A DNA stretch of 64,000 nt from Siniperca chuatsi (Eukaryota; Chordata; Actinopteri; Centrarchiformes; Sinipercidae), in the NCBI RefSeq assembly GCF_020085105.1, contig NC_058045.1:9336333-9400332 (forward strand), read 5' to 3'. Shown piece after piece: positions 11,682 to 24,475 of the stretch (its first letter is position 1; each line of letters begins with the position of its first letter). The position numbers and the translations under genes were made by a program. A model generated the notes under the pieces. It was not told the origin of the DNA, did not search any database, and saw only the letters and a list, made by a program, of their open reading frames with translations.

Positions 11682-14646
11682 CTAAACAATGTTGTTATTG
11701 TTGAGTTTGGTCCACTCAAAGATGTCCTGCTCGCACACAATGTCTGAGTTGATGAGGAGGTAGCGGTCACCCACGCAGAAGTGCTTCTGGCAGGCAGCAC
11801 ACTTGAAGCACTCCAGATGGTAAACCTTGTCCCGCACACGCATCGTCATCTCAAATGCTCGAATCCTCTTCTCACAGGAAGCACAGAGACCGTCCTGACC
11901 GAAAAGCCTGAGTGGATGAGAGGATATCAACATCATACAGAGAGGAAGATGGAAAACATTCACCCATTCTTGATAACATGAAACTTCAAGGAATCCCTTG
12001 AGTCTCCATTTAACTACTGTGGATCTCCCCAGACCATGGCTGGATCGACCTGTTAGGGGGTTATTTAAGACTATATAAAGTAGGCACAATATTATTCAAA
12101 ATAATAAATCTCTTAAATATTTTGACACAGAGCCCCTTTGTAAGACAGAGCCAAAAGATTAAGCTATAATTCATAATGCTTTTGTTGGTACTTTAGTGGG
12201 GCAAATTCCTGCAAACTGCCAAAACCCACTGAAATTTGGTAAAAGAAACTTTCGGATTCCCTGGGGCAGTTGCCCACTTTGCCTGGTTAGTAATCCAGCT
12301 TGCCCCTGACTCATAAACAACATGTGCTCTCTGAATCAAACTCTAGCATCACTTGTGCCCCTGAATCTCCCTGGAAACTACTCATCTGCCTCTGCACAGT
12401 CTATATAGTAAAAATGTCCAGCAGGAAGGAGAAACAAAATCGAGATAAAGTGATAAACTGCTTCCCCATGTCCCTTGTAAGTATAACAATGCACTCATTA
12501 TACAAGTAAACAATACAACATGTGGAAAAGTGATGTTTGTCAAAAATATGTGTGAGATTTTGAATGTTTCCAACACTTCTTTAAATGATAAGGCTGGCAA
12601 TATTCTATATTTCTGTTATTGTCAACAAACCCAGTCAAAAGACCAAAACCACCAATGTGTTAGTCTGTCTCGCAATACAACTTCTCTGCCCTGTCTGTGA
12701 CACTCAGGCCCAAGCTCATTTCCACTGAAGATGTAAATCTTTTAAAACTGGTCAGGAATATATAGTTTAAGTTTAAAAAAATGCTGAATAATTTCCTAAA
12801 ACAGCTGGGCACTGTAAGCAAGTATTACTCAAACCAGCTAACAGTGCATTTGTTGGGGACTATTTTCAGCTGCGGATGAACATATTTGGTGTGCGAGTAT
12901 TTACAGCACCAGAACAGTGTATGTGTGATTGACTCAAAATAAACTAAAGTTGCCATGTTCATCATAATAAAGGGACAACAATGTGGCTCACTGATGTGTT
13001 TTCAATAGTTTTTGACAACAAAGGGTTTGGCTACAGAGGATATACATGTTGGTCTTTTATTGGATTTGATGACAATAAGACAAATATAGAATATCATCAG
13101 ACTTATTCTTTGCACTTTGACACTCTTATGACACTTAACTGTTAACCAGTGTCTCGTGCTTACACAAATGAACAAACTGCTTGATTAAATCATGATGTAA
13201 TGACATTCCACCATCGGACCAACCTGAGGTAATCTCTCCGACATAATTTCCTTCCCAGCTTGTAGTAGAGCCGGCGGCCCACCTCCCCGAGTCGACAGCC
13301 ACACAGGTCGCAGCTCAGGCAGTCCTCATGCCAGTACTGCTCGATGGCCTTTAGGAAGAATCTGTCACCGATGCTCTGCTGACACCCACCACATGTCAGC
13401 AGAGAAGGTGGCATCTGGAGGACCTCATCCACCGGCTCCCTAGACGAGAAGGGAAACCGTTTAGAAAATCAAATATTCTAGGGCTGCAGCAAATGACTGA
13501 TTTCTCAGTTAATCATATAAAAGAAAAGCAGCAAATCTTCAATTTTTTGGCACTTGTATAAAATACTTAAATGATTAATGGATTATCAAAATAGTTGCAG
13601 ATTCAATTTCTGTGGATGACTACTTTATTAATCAAATAATTGTTTCAACTCTAAAATATTACATTTAATTACCCTGTTATCTGCAATAGAATATGATTGA
13701 AAATAAACGTTGGTTGATTTGTTCATGTTTTCAGAATAACAGAGCATAAAGCCCAGACTTCCAAAATGATCTCGTACTGCCATTTGTTGGTCCACTGATT
13801 TTAATCTGTCCATCTTGAGTTACTTGTACAGTTGCAATTTGATGCTGTCCACCTGAGGGAGCCATTGGATATTGTTAAATACAGTACTGTAGCCACAAAA
13901 CAAATGCTACTTTATTAACCTCTTAAAATGCAGTTTTCCCCTTTTCTTTCCAATTAGGAAGCTTTAAAATCATCTTATTCCACACTGTCTGATTCTGTAT
14001 TCGCTTATTCCAACTCTTCATTGAAACTATATGACGGTTAGTAAAATATATTCAAACCCAATAACCCTTCAGTTTTTGTGTGGCTACACCATTCATCAAA
14101 TATAAATATTCTACATGTCACGTGCTTCATCTTTTACACATTTCCCCCAAATTCAGCCTGACACATTCGGTATTTTTGGAAACTATGTCATCTCCACTAA
14201 AATTTAAAATAAAGTTCTGTGTGGTTTGAATAATGTTTGGATGCACAGCTTGAGTTAGTAATTACTCACCCACTGGCAGGCTGCTGCTGTAAACTGTGAA
14301 ATTATTTTGGACAATCAGCTCGCAAAGTTAAACATCAGGACACTTCACTTGTCCTGGGAAACACGGAACTTTTTTCTATTTTTACTCCCTTTTTTCATAA
14401 CAGTCTGCTCCTGGACATGAACTTGATCATGTTTCTTGCCCAGCAGCAGGAGACTCCTGACCTCACGCTGTCAACCATCTGCAGTTATTGCACGTGAGAT
14501 AGTTTGGCTGTCACACTGATAATGCGTCTTTGAAGGTCTTTTAAAAAAATGGGAAAACAAGAAAAGGCTATCAGAAATAATATTATTGCCAGTTATGCTA
14601 CTTACTCATTGGCTTCCAGCGTCTTCCTCTCTATAGTGGATGTCAT
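11682..14646 (-). CDS. lmo2: LIM domain only 2 (LMO2), three coding exons
   Basis: Nuclear adaptor that bridges TAL1/E-protein, GATA and LDB1 in blood and endothelial transcription complexes; it does not bind DNA itself (known for the family). Coding exons on the minus strand: 14606-14646, 13224-13439 and 11682-11907, which join in frame to 160 residues (human about 158). Translation starts [13 protein letters not shown] and runs into [23 protein letters not shown]1 spans about residues 30-87 (CGGC at 30-33, [18 protein letters not shown]) and LIM2 about 94-152 (CASC at 94-97, [19 protein letters not shown]). All zinc-binding Cys/His spacings look intact. The codon for Arg86 is split AG/G between exons 2 and 3. 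The start is the only ATG in exon 1 that gives the family N terminus. No clear AATAAA was found for its 3' end. Paralogues LMO1/3 have a different N terminus, so lmo2 is preferred. Confidence 0.96.
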
Positions 14647-14934
14647 TTCTAAAGTATGATGTTCAGCCTGATCCAGATTAGGTTTCCACAGCCGGATCAG
14701 CGGCTACCTGTGAAGCTGCTTGCGGGAAGATTGAAGCCAAGACGCGCTGCACCTGCTCCCACAGCCTCCAAGACGCAACTTACACCGGTTTAGGTCTTTT
14801 TGTGCGTTAAATTAATAGGCAATTGAGTCCTGTGGAAATGGCCGCAAGACAAGACAATTTCGCTCTAAGCAGCTAAACGATGATGGAGGACACTGTCATC
14901 ATTTCCTGAGGCAGTAACCCGCGGTGACACTTCC
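14647..14934 (-). promoter_or_regulatory. Probable lmo2 proximal promoter / 5' UTR
   Basis: Directly upstream of the lmo2 start codon and richer in CpG than its surroundings, with an E-box core (CACCTG near 14749). It separates lmo2 from the divergent ORF at 14935. No TATA box is obvious on the minus strand. The assignment rests on position; motif content is weak evidence. Confidence 0.4.
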
Positions 14935-15273
14935 ATGTCATCTCAACCTATATCACCCTGCAGCGACTTTGAGGACTGTCCGTTCTTTGAATTAAAACAC
15001 CATCAGTCCGATCATAAGGTGACTCACGAGGATCTCCGTGTCCGTGCGTCTCTTCTAACTGAGCGGGCTGCAGACGCGCTCCTCCGCATGAAGCCGCCGT
15101 CACCGTTATTGTGCAGCAGCATCGTGTACAAATACGTCGGGCCGCCTCGGTCTCTGCTTTCGTTTCCCTCTTCCTGCTCACGACTGTTTGACAATGGGGG
15201 GAAATCGGTCTTAAAGCGACAGCTAAACATCGCACAGGCTGCCCTGTCAGGCCTGGAGTTCGGTCGTGACTGA
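14935..15273 (+). CDS. Unassigned 112-codon ORF divergent from lmo2
   Basis: Open frame from MSSQPISPCSDFEDC to KRQLNIAQAALSGLEFGRD, ending TGA, in a locally GC-richer, CpG-containing stretch. It begins 288 bp from the lmo2 start and points the other way. I recognise no domain, signal peptide or membrane segment. The middle is basic and Leu/Ser/Pro-rich and the C terminus could form a short helix. The ATG context is poor (T at -3). A short upstream ORF (ATGGAGGAC..., about 8 codons) ends before it. It could be a small gene, a first exon, or open sequence in the lmo2 promoter island. An overlapping minus-strand ORF (14948-15235) weakens the coding case. Confidence 0.25.
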   Translation: MSSQPISPCSDFEDCPFFELKHHQSDHKVTHEDLRVRASLLTERAADALLRMKPPSPLLCSSIVYKYVGPPRSLLSFPSSCSRLFDNGGKSVLKRQLNIAQAALSGLEFGRD

Positions 15274-15439
15274 GACTAGACTAATGAGTTCATTATTTGC
15301 TTTGCTTCACCTAAGAGCCGATAAGACAAAAGATAAAGAGCGGCGTGATATCATTAGTACAGGCGTCGTGTATTTTCTCGCTACTTCCCCTTTGAAAAAA
15401 AGAAATGCATAAAATACTGTGTTGAAAAATAATGTATAG

Positions 15440-16310
15440 ATTTTTGGTGCCACTTTTTAATAAGGAACCTTTTATAAAGGATGTATAAGACAAAACATAT
15501 GACTTTATTAATGGTTAATAAAATATTTACTTATATTTTATAGACCAGTTATAAGTCATTAATTAGAACAACTTTTGGGTTGACAAGTTGTGAAAAATCT
15601 CTAGATAAACTAAGTACATTTACTCAAGTACTGTAGTTAGCCTAAGTATAATTTGAGGCAGTCTACAAGAACTTTACTTGAGTATTTTCCAGTCCTTTGG
15701 CTGATTAGACCTGCTCAGGTTGGAGTTACATAAGTTCACCATGTAAAATAAATAACAAGAAGGATAAAGTTGTAACTTCTCCCACAAAGAAACTAACAGG
15801 AAAACCCCTGACACCCTCCAAAAATTAGGCCTATTTTTATGTTGTTGTACAGGATAATAATTTGTGTGGCCATAAGATTAAAGACATATCATCTTTCGAC
15901 CTTGAAGGCTCCATAATTTAACATTCTGATAGGGGCGATCCTACATAATGAGTACTTTTACTTTTGATATTGGCTGGTAATACTTATATGCTTTTACTCA
16001 AGTAGAATTTTGAATGCAGGACTTTTACTTGTAATGGAACGAAGTAGTATAACTTAAGTAAAGGATCTGAGTAATTCTTCTACCACTAGTCATTAAAAGT
16101 AAAAATAAAGCAAAGGGCAATGCCTTTAAGTCTTTAATTCTGCAGTTGTATATGTTAATAAGTCATTAATAATAAGGGTCACACTTTCTATTAAGCCAAA
16201 AGCAAAAATGAGTAAATCATCTGTAATTATAAATCTTGGTAAGGTAATGATAAAGGGTTTTTACAACAATCCATCAAATCTTAAACAACCTCTTACTAAA
16301 GGGACTTTGG
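15440..16310. repeat. TTAATAAGG-type repeat interrupted by family A
   Basis: The left part (about 15440-15603, with GTGCCACTTTTTAATAAGGA, ATTAATGGTTAATAAAATAT and AAGTCATTAATTAG) and the right part (about 16110-16310, with AATAAGTCATTAATAATAAG and CACACTTTCTATTAAGCC) look like two ends of one element. Its ends resemble inverted repeats (CACTTTTTAATAAGG at the left; CACTTTCTATTAAG at the right, in the same orientation). A family A copy sits between them. Confidence 0.45.
15604..16090 (+). repeat. Family A repeat, nearly full length
   Basis: Begins AACTAAGTACATTTACTCAA and ends TTACTTGTAATGGAACGAAG ... TTCTTCTACCACTAG, the left and right ends of family A. It lies inside the TTAATAAGG-type element. 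Confidence 0.7.
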
Positions 16311-19300
16311 TCTAAATGTTCTGAAGCACTTTTCCAGAGGTCAAACAGTCCATTGCAGAGGTTATATGGCCAGGTCTATATCTTATACAACATTGTACTA
16401 TATGTTTTGTGTGGTAACTTAGTATCCTAACCTATAGTATTCTTTATGAAATAAAAACACCATTGGTACTAAAGTAGTAGGCGTAGGCACGTGGTATAAC
16501 ACAACAGTTTGAAACCCAGTGGTGAAAGAAGTATTCATATATTTAAGTAAAAGTATCATTACAAGGCACAGGTATTGTACAAGTAAAAGTAGATAGTAAA
16601 AGAATGAAGAGGCCAAGTGCTCAGTTAGTTTCACATGTAGTCCAGTCCAGGGGAACCTTAATGTGCTCTTGAAGATGCAAGAAACTGGTCAAAGAGAAGA
16701 AAACATTCAACATTCAAACAATAGCTTCTTACAGAGCTCTTGGATAATCGGCCTACTAACTTGTAAACTGGTGGAGGAGAGAAGATGAGTGACTAATGCT
16801 CTGTAATATCTCAAAATAAGATCTTTTGAAAGTTGTCTCTGTGAGAAATGAATGCAATGATATTCCTACATAGTTGGTGTCCTCACAGCCTTTCCCTTTC
16901 AAACCAGAGCTGCTGTGGGCTCTTCCTCTTATCTGCTGCCAATGCCTCGGGGCTGCCTGCAGGAGGGAGGGACACAGACAGCAGTTGGACTGGGCAGGGA
17001 GATAAAGTACCTCAACTCCAGCAGCCACAGTCAGCTCCTCAGCCAGATGCAATGGAGGAAGATCGCAGGCAAACTCTAAATTCAGGTTGAATGCATCCCT
17101 GGGCTAAACAGTTGTTGGACTGTGTGCTCACTGGATAGATACCAAGCTGAGAAGGCCCAGGAGCAAGGTGAGCATGGCACTGTGTTGTGCCAGCTACACA
17201 GAAAGCACAGCAGCTTGACAGAGATAAAACTCTTAACTACATATCCTTCAAATGAAAAACATTTTCAGTACAAGACTTTCGCATACACAACAGCACAGTG
17301 CAAGGGCTATGGTGGCTTTCTTAGTCTTAGGGATTGACAAGCTGATACCATGATGTCTCAACCCTTCCAAAATGTTGTGTTGCACAAACACAAAGCTCAA
17401 GAACAAATTTATGATAGACGAGAAACAAGAGAAGAGAAAGTCAGTACTGATATGACACCTAAGTCATCCACTACTTCCTGTGGAGTTGACTGAGAAAGCT
17501 CAGAGGATGTGCAACTGGCATGCAGAGATGAAGCTTTCCTGGAGGGTTGGTGCACACTGCATTCACCCCACCCCCACCCACCATGATGGCACCCCTCTCA
17601 TGGTTTCCCAGATAGACAGGTCGACGCCAGATGGTTCAGTATGATAGGAGTGACAAGGCTCACAGCGCACCATAAAAACTCTAGCTTGTTGGCATTAGGC
17701 GGTAAAACCCTTATCTGTGTCTTTAGGCTTCCTAAATGTCACCAGAAAGGAGGGGCAGGCTTCATGTTAAAATAAGATTTGTAAATATTTAATCATTCAT
17801 GTTATGTTATGGGCCACACAGGCTTTTTTCTTTTTTCCAGTTTTATTCCTGTCTAAGGTAGAATTTGGGAAGCAAACAGTTAAGAATGTAGACAACCTTT
17901 TGGGAAGTGGTGACACTCATGTCCAGCTTCCTGTTTTGCCTGTTTGGTACAGAGAGCATTATGGAGTTGAAAGCAGTGTGGAATTTGAGGGCAGCTGGAA
18001 AATGAGTGTCAGCACTGAGCGAACATTAAAATTATACTTAACAGCTGGTGGTCCTTTCTCTCATCGTTCAGCAAATAATGTTAATGTATTACAAGTAACA
18101 AGTTTCTCTACCAAATAACAAAGTATAGCAAGGCTGTTGCAGGATATGAAACCAATATCCAATATCTTGCTAAATCATTAGAGATTTCCCGTTAAATAGA
18201 TCTCCTAATTAGCAGTGGAGCAAAGATGGTTATCCATACATGGACTATCTGGACACAGGCGTGCAGGCCCATTTCCTGAAATACGAGGGCTCTGGACATA
18301 TTGTTGACTCTTTGATAGCACGAACTCTGGAACAGCAATAGCAAAACCGACCACTTCCTGCCTAATCTGAAATGAAGTGATAATTGGCTACTGTTTCATA
18401 TCCCTCCTCCTAAACTGTTACAGGTCTACAAAGGTGGACATGTTTTATTGTTCACTGTTCCCACATGGGTTTAAATTAGAGAACTGTGGGATTCATTGTA
18501 AGTTTAAAAAATGTCAAGTTGCAAAGGTCATAGGTCAGATGAGGAACCCTGGAATTCTTTTAGAAAATGGCTGGTGGACTGTGTTCATTGTTGTTGTTTG
18601 ATTAAAATACAGCAGGCTGCGGAAATGAGTCACTCGTTGAAAGGGAGCTTCACTTATCCTCGGGATCCTCCCATAATCAGTATTATCCCTAAAAGAAAAC
18701 ACTTTCAGTGGAACAGTTCAATCAAAAAGCTGCACAGCCATGTTAACTGCTTCCTGTATTTGGCAAAACAAAAGAAAGCAGGTTTCACATTCTTCTGGTC
18801 AGTTTGCTCCCCTTTAGAGACTGATGTACAGTATGTGCTGAAAGGTGAAGTAAAACAGAAAAACATATTAGCAATCCCAAAGACATTGAAAAAATTGGAT
18901 AATCAAAGATATATTCAATTGTTTTGCGTTGGGAACTTGTTCAGCATTTATTCAGTGTGTGCATGCATATGTGCTGTGTATAGTAAGCTATAAATGTTGT
19001 CTAATAGTAAAATTGTCAGTCAATTTATTAAAAATGAAGAGTAGGGTTCATATTTCAAAGTCAGAGGATACAAATAAGCTGAACTTTCTCTCCAACCACA
19101 GTTTTACCTTGACAGTGTTTTGTTGCCGTTCATACTGCTGAGCTTTACTGCCACCTACTGATGTACGTAACACAAATCATTTTGCACCAACATGATATCT
19201 GAGAGTTTCCATTTACTTAAGTGCTTGCACAGCCAATCATTTGATATAATTATTTAATGACTTCTCAATATGGGAAACATTAGAATTGCATATTTTTTTC

Positions 19301-20890
19301 TTGTGTGAAAAGTGTACTGCAGAGTTTGTCAACCTTTGAGTCAGGGCAACAGAGATGCATGAGGTGCAAGTGGACTTGATATTTGTTTGATATGTTTTAA
19401 GTGTGGACGATAGATTAGGAAATACTGTACATCATGATTTCTATAAAATACTGTTGGAGCTAACCTCTATATTCTTGAAAATACAATGCAAAAGAAATCC
19501 GTACTCATATTTACATAATAACTTGACAGCTCTCTACATGCTGGAGTCATGATTTTAGGACTTTAAAACTAGGCCAGAAAAGGTTACAAAACATTAGCCC
19601 TCTGAACTGTAACTCAACACACTATATGTCTATTTTACTGCAATTATTACAGGTTCTGTCAGACAAATATGTGCACTGTTCCCTGATGGTGTGGGGATTC
19701 AAACTAGCAATATTGCAATAATAATCTTTCAGTGGTCAATCTCTCATCCATCTTGATTTAGAATAGGCTACATGAATGCATTTCTCCAGAAGGGGCAGAC
19801 TACATGGGCAGTGTTCAGTAATACTCCTGTTGATGAACACAATGGTTAACCTCTTATTTTTCTGGCAAACCAATTATTTCAAGAGACAAAACAGATATTT
19901 GTTTTATAAATGTTTTAAACCTCCCAAATACTAAAAAACCATAGATAGTGGATGCCAGGTTTTGTTCTAACAACTTTCTAAAAATTCTAACAATGTCGAA
20001 ACATCTTCAAATTATCTTTAAAACAGAATAGTTTAATCAAGACATGTACTAATGGCACAAGGCTGACTCAGACAGCCCTAGCTCTTTCTGACTTTCACTT
20101 TCAGTTTATTTGTGCGGTCCCTAAGGCTTTGTGCAGCCCATTTTAATATTGGGCCTATTCAGAAATCTAAAATAACCTGTTTAATATGTATTATTAATTT
20201 ATTATTAGTATTATTACCATTATTATTATCATTATCATTAATTATTAGTAGTATAATTGGTTAATGGATGACATTTGTAATATTTTTTATTCATTTTTAA
20301 AATATTTTTAAAATATCCATATTTGGTTTTAGTAGTGTGTCTAGTTTCTGGATTTGGAATTAGGCTTTTGTCTTACAACTTGCAACCTAATATTTTGCAA
20401 AGTAGTAAATAAAATTTTACTTATAAATGCGACTTTAACTTAACTTTAACTTGTCATCTTCAGATATTTAAATGCCCATTTTAATGTTGAACTTCAACTT
20501 CAAACTGATGTGAAAAAGATGGTACACTCATGTATTGTCATGACTAATGGATTGTGTAAGGAAACAGCTGGGTACCAGCGCATTGCTTACTGCGGGATCG
20601 GACAGCTGCTGGAGAAAGAAATACTGTAAATGGTACAGGGATAGAGATAGGATAGCCTAATCAAAGCTAATGATTGTGCAGATTTTCTGCCAAGAGGTTG
20701 TAGACTATTTTGCCTGACCACAAATGGCAACTTCATAATGTTTAATTGCAGCAAGATTAACCAGTTATTAAACCGTTGAATTAATACTTTTGTGGTATAT
20801 ATGAGAACGTTGTTGTTAATAAACGTATGCTCTATAAAGGTTTGTTTTTGTACTTTATTTATTCAGGCATATCTTCGACAGCTGAAAACG
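16311..20890. other. Intergenic DNA between lmo2 and caprin1
   Basis: No supported gene. A partial family A end (GTGGTGAAAGAAGTATTCAT, 16517-16605) is present. Open frames of 104 and 160 codons (17804-18118 and 18511-18993, plus) have no recognisable domain, low GC and no splice partners. A stretch of TTATTATTA-type low-complexity DNA lies at 20185-20255. Confidence 0.45.
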
Positions 20891-20894
20891 GACC

Positions 20895-21100
20895 TTCGCC
20901 TTTATAAAGAGTTTCTCCGTCTTTCGAACCGTCTCAGTTGTCGGTGAGGCCGGCGGGGCGGATCCCACACTAGAGTGAAAGAGAAAATAAAGCAACACAA
21001 CAATAATAACAACTTGGCCGTTTCTTACATTTGGCTAGCAAGCTCCCCTGTGGATATATAACATCAAGGTGGGTGAATCAGGAGTCGTGCTACCAAGGTA
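20895..21100 (+). promoter_or_regulatory. Probable caprin1 promoter and non-coding first exon
   Basis: A CpG-bearing island in AT-rich surroundings, with a TATA-like TTTATAAAGA (20901-20910) and an Sp1-type GGGGCGG (20955-20961). A possible splice donor follows (ATCAAG/GTGGGT, cut after 21068), which would leave a 1.3-kb intron before the coding exon at 22401. That exon begins exactly with the ATG after a TTTCTAG acceptor, so a separate 5' UTR exon is required; its precise limits are a guess. Confidence 0.45.
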
Positions 21101-21773
21101 ACGAGGCTCCCGGTCGGCTGCTTATTAGCACGCGTCGCTGTAGCTACCAGACAACCAAGCTAGCAGTGCGTGTAGCTGCTAAGTGAATGTTCTGTGCTAA
21201 CGGTTGTGCGGCCAGGGCCATTTTACCAAACCTCAGCGATAACACCGGCGAGCTGACCGAACTTCGAGGCTATCTCTGGGCCACGCATCTGAGAGTCGAA
21301 GATACAGCTTTGTAGTCGAAGTTATAGTCAAAATATTGTGATTAAGAGAAATACAGGGTCCAAAAACGTCCTCCCTCCAGTTTACACACACTTTGGACTA
21401 AAGTTAGCCAGTTGCTATGATGAATGGTTTTAGGGGTTTAGGGATATAGGTTGAATGGTACACGTCTTTTGTTACGAAGCTATCCTTAATGTTTATATAT
21501 CGTTTACACCCAATCGTTAGATTACATTGATAATGCACCTCCTGTATTACCTAGCTGTTACTGTTTTCCTTGTGCTATTAAATCCCACCTCAACCGCTTA
21601 GACCTCTTTCGTTATTCCAGATATTCATCATATTATAATTTTTATTTTTTACAATGCATAGTTAGTTTCTCTGTGACATTTTATTCCTGTGACCTCAATC
21701 TATCTGTCAATCTAATTATATAGGCCCCCTGTATCATGCTATATAACGATATCTCACGTAGGCGACTGACATA

Positions 21774-22195
21774 CAATTAATCAGCAGCAATTTTGATAAA
21801 CAACTCTAATCATTTGAGTCATTTTTCACTATTTTGTATGGATGCACTGATCCCACTTTATCTTTTCTGATACCAATATCGTTACCTCAGCTCATGGTAG
21901 CTCCTGATACCAATCCAATACCTTAAAATCTGTATACTTAGCTGCATGAAATTCATTGGAATCATTTTTATGTAAGGTAACATAAGGCCAGGGATTGCTG
22001 TGGCACTAAAAGATGAGTCGGGGGCCTGCCATGGCTGAATTAATGTAATGTCTAATGACATTGAGAAAGTATCTGCACTGATACGATCCAGAGTATCTGA
22101 TTGGTGCATATCCACTTTTTAGACCAAGTGATTAACATAACAGAGAAAATAATTGGCAGATTAATCGATTATGAAAATAATTAGCTACAGCCCTA
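21774..22195. repeat. Family B repeat with a nested GGTGCATCC-type element
   Basis: Family B text flanks both sides: ATTTTGATAAACAACTC and ATTTGAGTCATTTTTCAC at the left, AGATTAATCGATTATG and AGCTACAGCCCTAATC at the right. Between them (about 21839-22112) is other sequence bounded by GGATGCACTGATCCCAC and its rough inverse GATTGGTGCATATCC, typical of hAT-like element ends. It lies in caprin1 intron 1. Confidence 0.5.
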
Positions 22196-22400
22196 ATCCC
22201 ATGACATTTTTGACAATAGTCACCACACAGCGTTTATTGACTTAATAGTCTGTCCAACGATAGTTTTGACAGGTTTCAACTCATGCTGATGACAGCCATT
22301 TTCAATTAATCCTTTGTTTATGAATTCATATAATTTTCACAATGATGAAGGCATCTCTACATTACCACCAGAAGTTGACCTTTCACACTTTAATTTCTAG

Positions 22401-24436
22401 ATGCCCTCAGTGATGAATGCAAATGGGACAATGCAGTCTGTCAGCCCAGATGTGGGATCCGCTCCAGGGTCAATGGGCAATTTTGCACTCTGTGGACAGT
22501 CCGAAGTCTTGAAGCAAGTGCTGTGTGTCATCGACAAGAAGGCCCGCAACATGGAGAAGAAAAAGGTGAGTACTGTCGACAGCCATTTGTTCCAGATCCA
22601 CGTCAGGTGTCCCACTCAGAAGCAATTCATAGCTGAAGTGCCCTAAAAAAACTAAAGCACTGACAACAAGAATTTCTCTATTTAATGTGTTAAAATTCAG
22701 AAATGTTTGCATTTTTGATGTTCTCCTACAGAGTAAACTGGATGATTATCAAGTCAGGAAGAATAGCGGGGAGCGTCTCAATCAGGACCAGCTGGTGGGT
22801 ACATTGAAGCCTTTATAATTTTGTACATAAACACAAATAATCCTGTCATTCTTACAAAGACTTTACAACCTATGTGAAATGTCTATTTTGCCTTCGTCTT
22901 TTTAGGAGGCCCTCGCCAAATACCAGGAAATCATGAATAACTTGGAATTTGCCAGAGAGTTGCAGAAGACGTTCATCACACTGGGACAAGATGTAAGGAT
23001 GACTCTGGTTTTTTGAAGATGTTACCCCAGAGTGGTGTCCACCCTGACTTGACTTTATGTGGCTCATGTATATTATCATTAGATCCAGAAGGTGGTGAAG
23101 AAGTCTGCACGGCGGGAGCAGCTGCAGCGGGAGGAGGCAGAGCAGAGGAGGCTGAAGACGGTTCTGGAGCTGCAGTTCCTCCTGGACCGGCTGGGAGATG
23201 ACACTGTGCGGCAGGACATGAAGCAGGGAGTTGCTGGGTCACCACTGCTCACAGATGCAGATCTCACAGCTTGTGATGAGTTCTACAAGTTATTGGGGCC
23301 AGACCGTGACCAAAACATCAGGTTAGTCTTAGGCACTGATTTCTGGATGAATTTAAGGTGCAAAAGACTTCTTCTACTACTATTTTTCTTTTTTAACAAG
23401 GGGATCCATACAACCTACTGTATCTCTACACTTGCAGGTTGACTGACCAGTATGAAGAAGCATCTGTGCATCTCTGGGACCTGCTGGAAGGGAAGGACAA
23501 GGCTGTGGTTGGAACAACATGTAAGTCAAATTTAACTTGGAGCCTACTAATAGTTGCAAGCAGTAGAGGTCAATATTTTGGTTAATAATTGCTTAGACCA
23601 CCACAAGCTGCAATTTACAGCTGAAACAATTAGTAGATGGATCGATCAGTCATTCGACAGAAAATTATTGGCAGCTATTTTGATAATCAGTTATTCATTT
23701 GAGTCATTTTTTAAGAAAGGGATTCCAAAAGTCCACTGGTTCCTACTTGTTAAATGTAATTATTTGATGGTTTTCTTAGTCTTCTATGATAGTAAACTGA
23801 ATATCTTACCCATATCTGTGATGGGCATTTTTTACTATTTACTGGTATTTTATAGACCAACGATTAATCAATTTATAGAGAAAATAACTGGTAGGTTAAT
23901 CAATATTAGGGCTAGGACGATTCATCGACGTCATCAATTACGGAAATACGTTGATTTGCGTATCGTGCGTTGATGCATCGCAATGAAGAATGGCTGCACC
24001 CGGTCAAAGCATAGATTCCGTGGAGAACAAGCTGCAGCATTAAAACCTCGCCCACAGTCTCCCCTCGCCCTCCCCCTCCCGTGCGGTCTACTGACAGTCG
24101 CTCATGCTCTGCAGAGAAACACACACAGAGAGAGAGAGTCTCCTATTTAAGTAGGCCTACTTATGCCGTTGTTTTGTAAAAGCCTGTAGGTGCACCTGTT
24201 GGTGCTGGTGTCATTCAGTGCCACGTTGGTTTCGATAGGCCACCTACCTATCATTAACACCAAGCCTCCTCCATACGCGGCTCACCAAGCTGCTGTGAAA
24301 ACAGAATTGCAGGTGAAAAAATCTAAAACGGAAGTTTTTTTTGGGCGACTTTATAAAACATAGTGCTGCCGAAGAATGTCAACAGTGCAGACGCATACGG
24401 GGCGAGAAAAACAGAAAAAAGCAGGTGGGGAAAGTC

Positions 24437-24475
<39 letters not shown>

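Noticed and set aside
18511-18993. Longest single open frame in the window (160 codons, plus)
   Set aside because: No recognisable domain, AT-rich composition like its surroundings, no promoter features or splice partners; a window of this size is expected to contain a few such frames.
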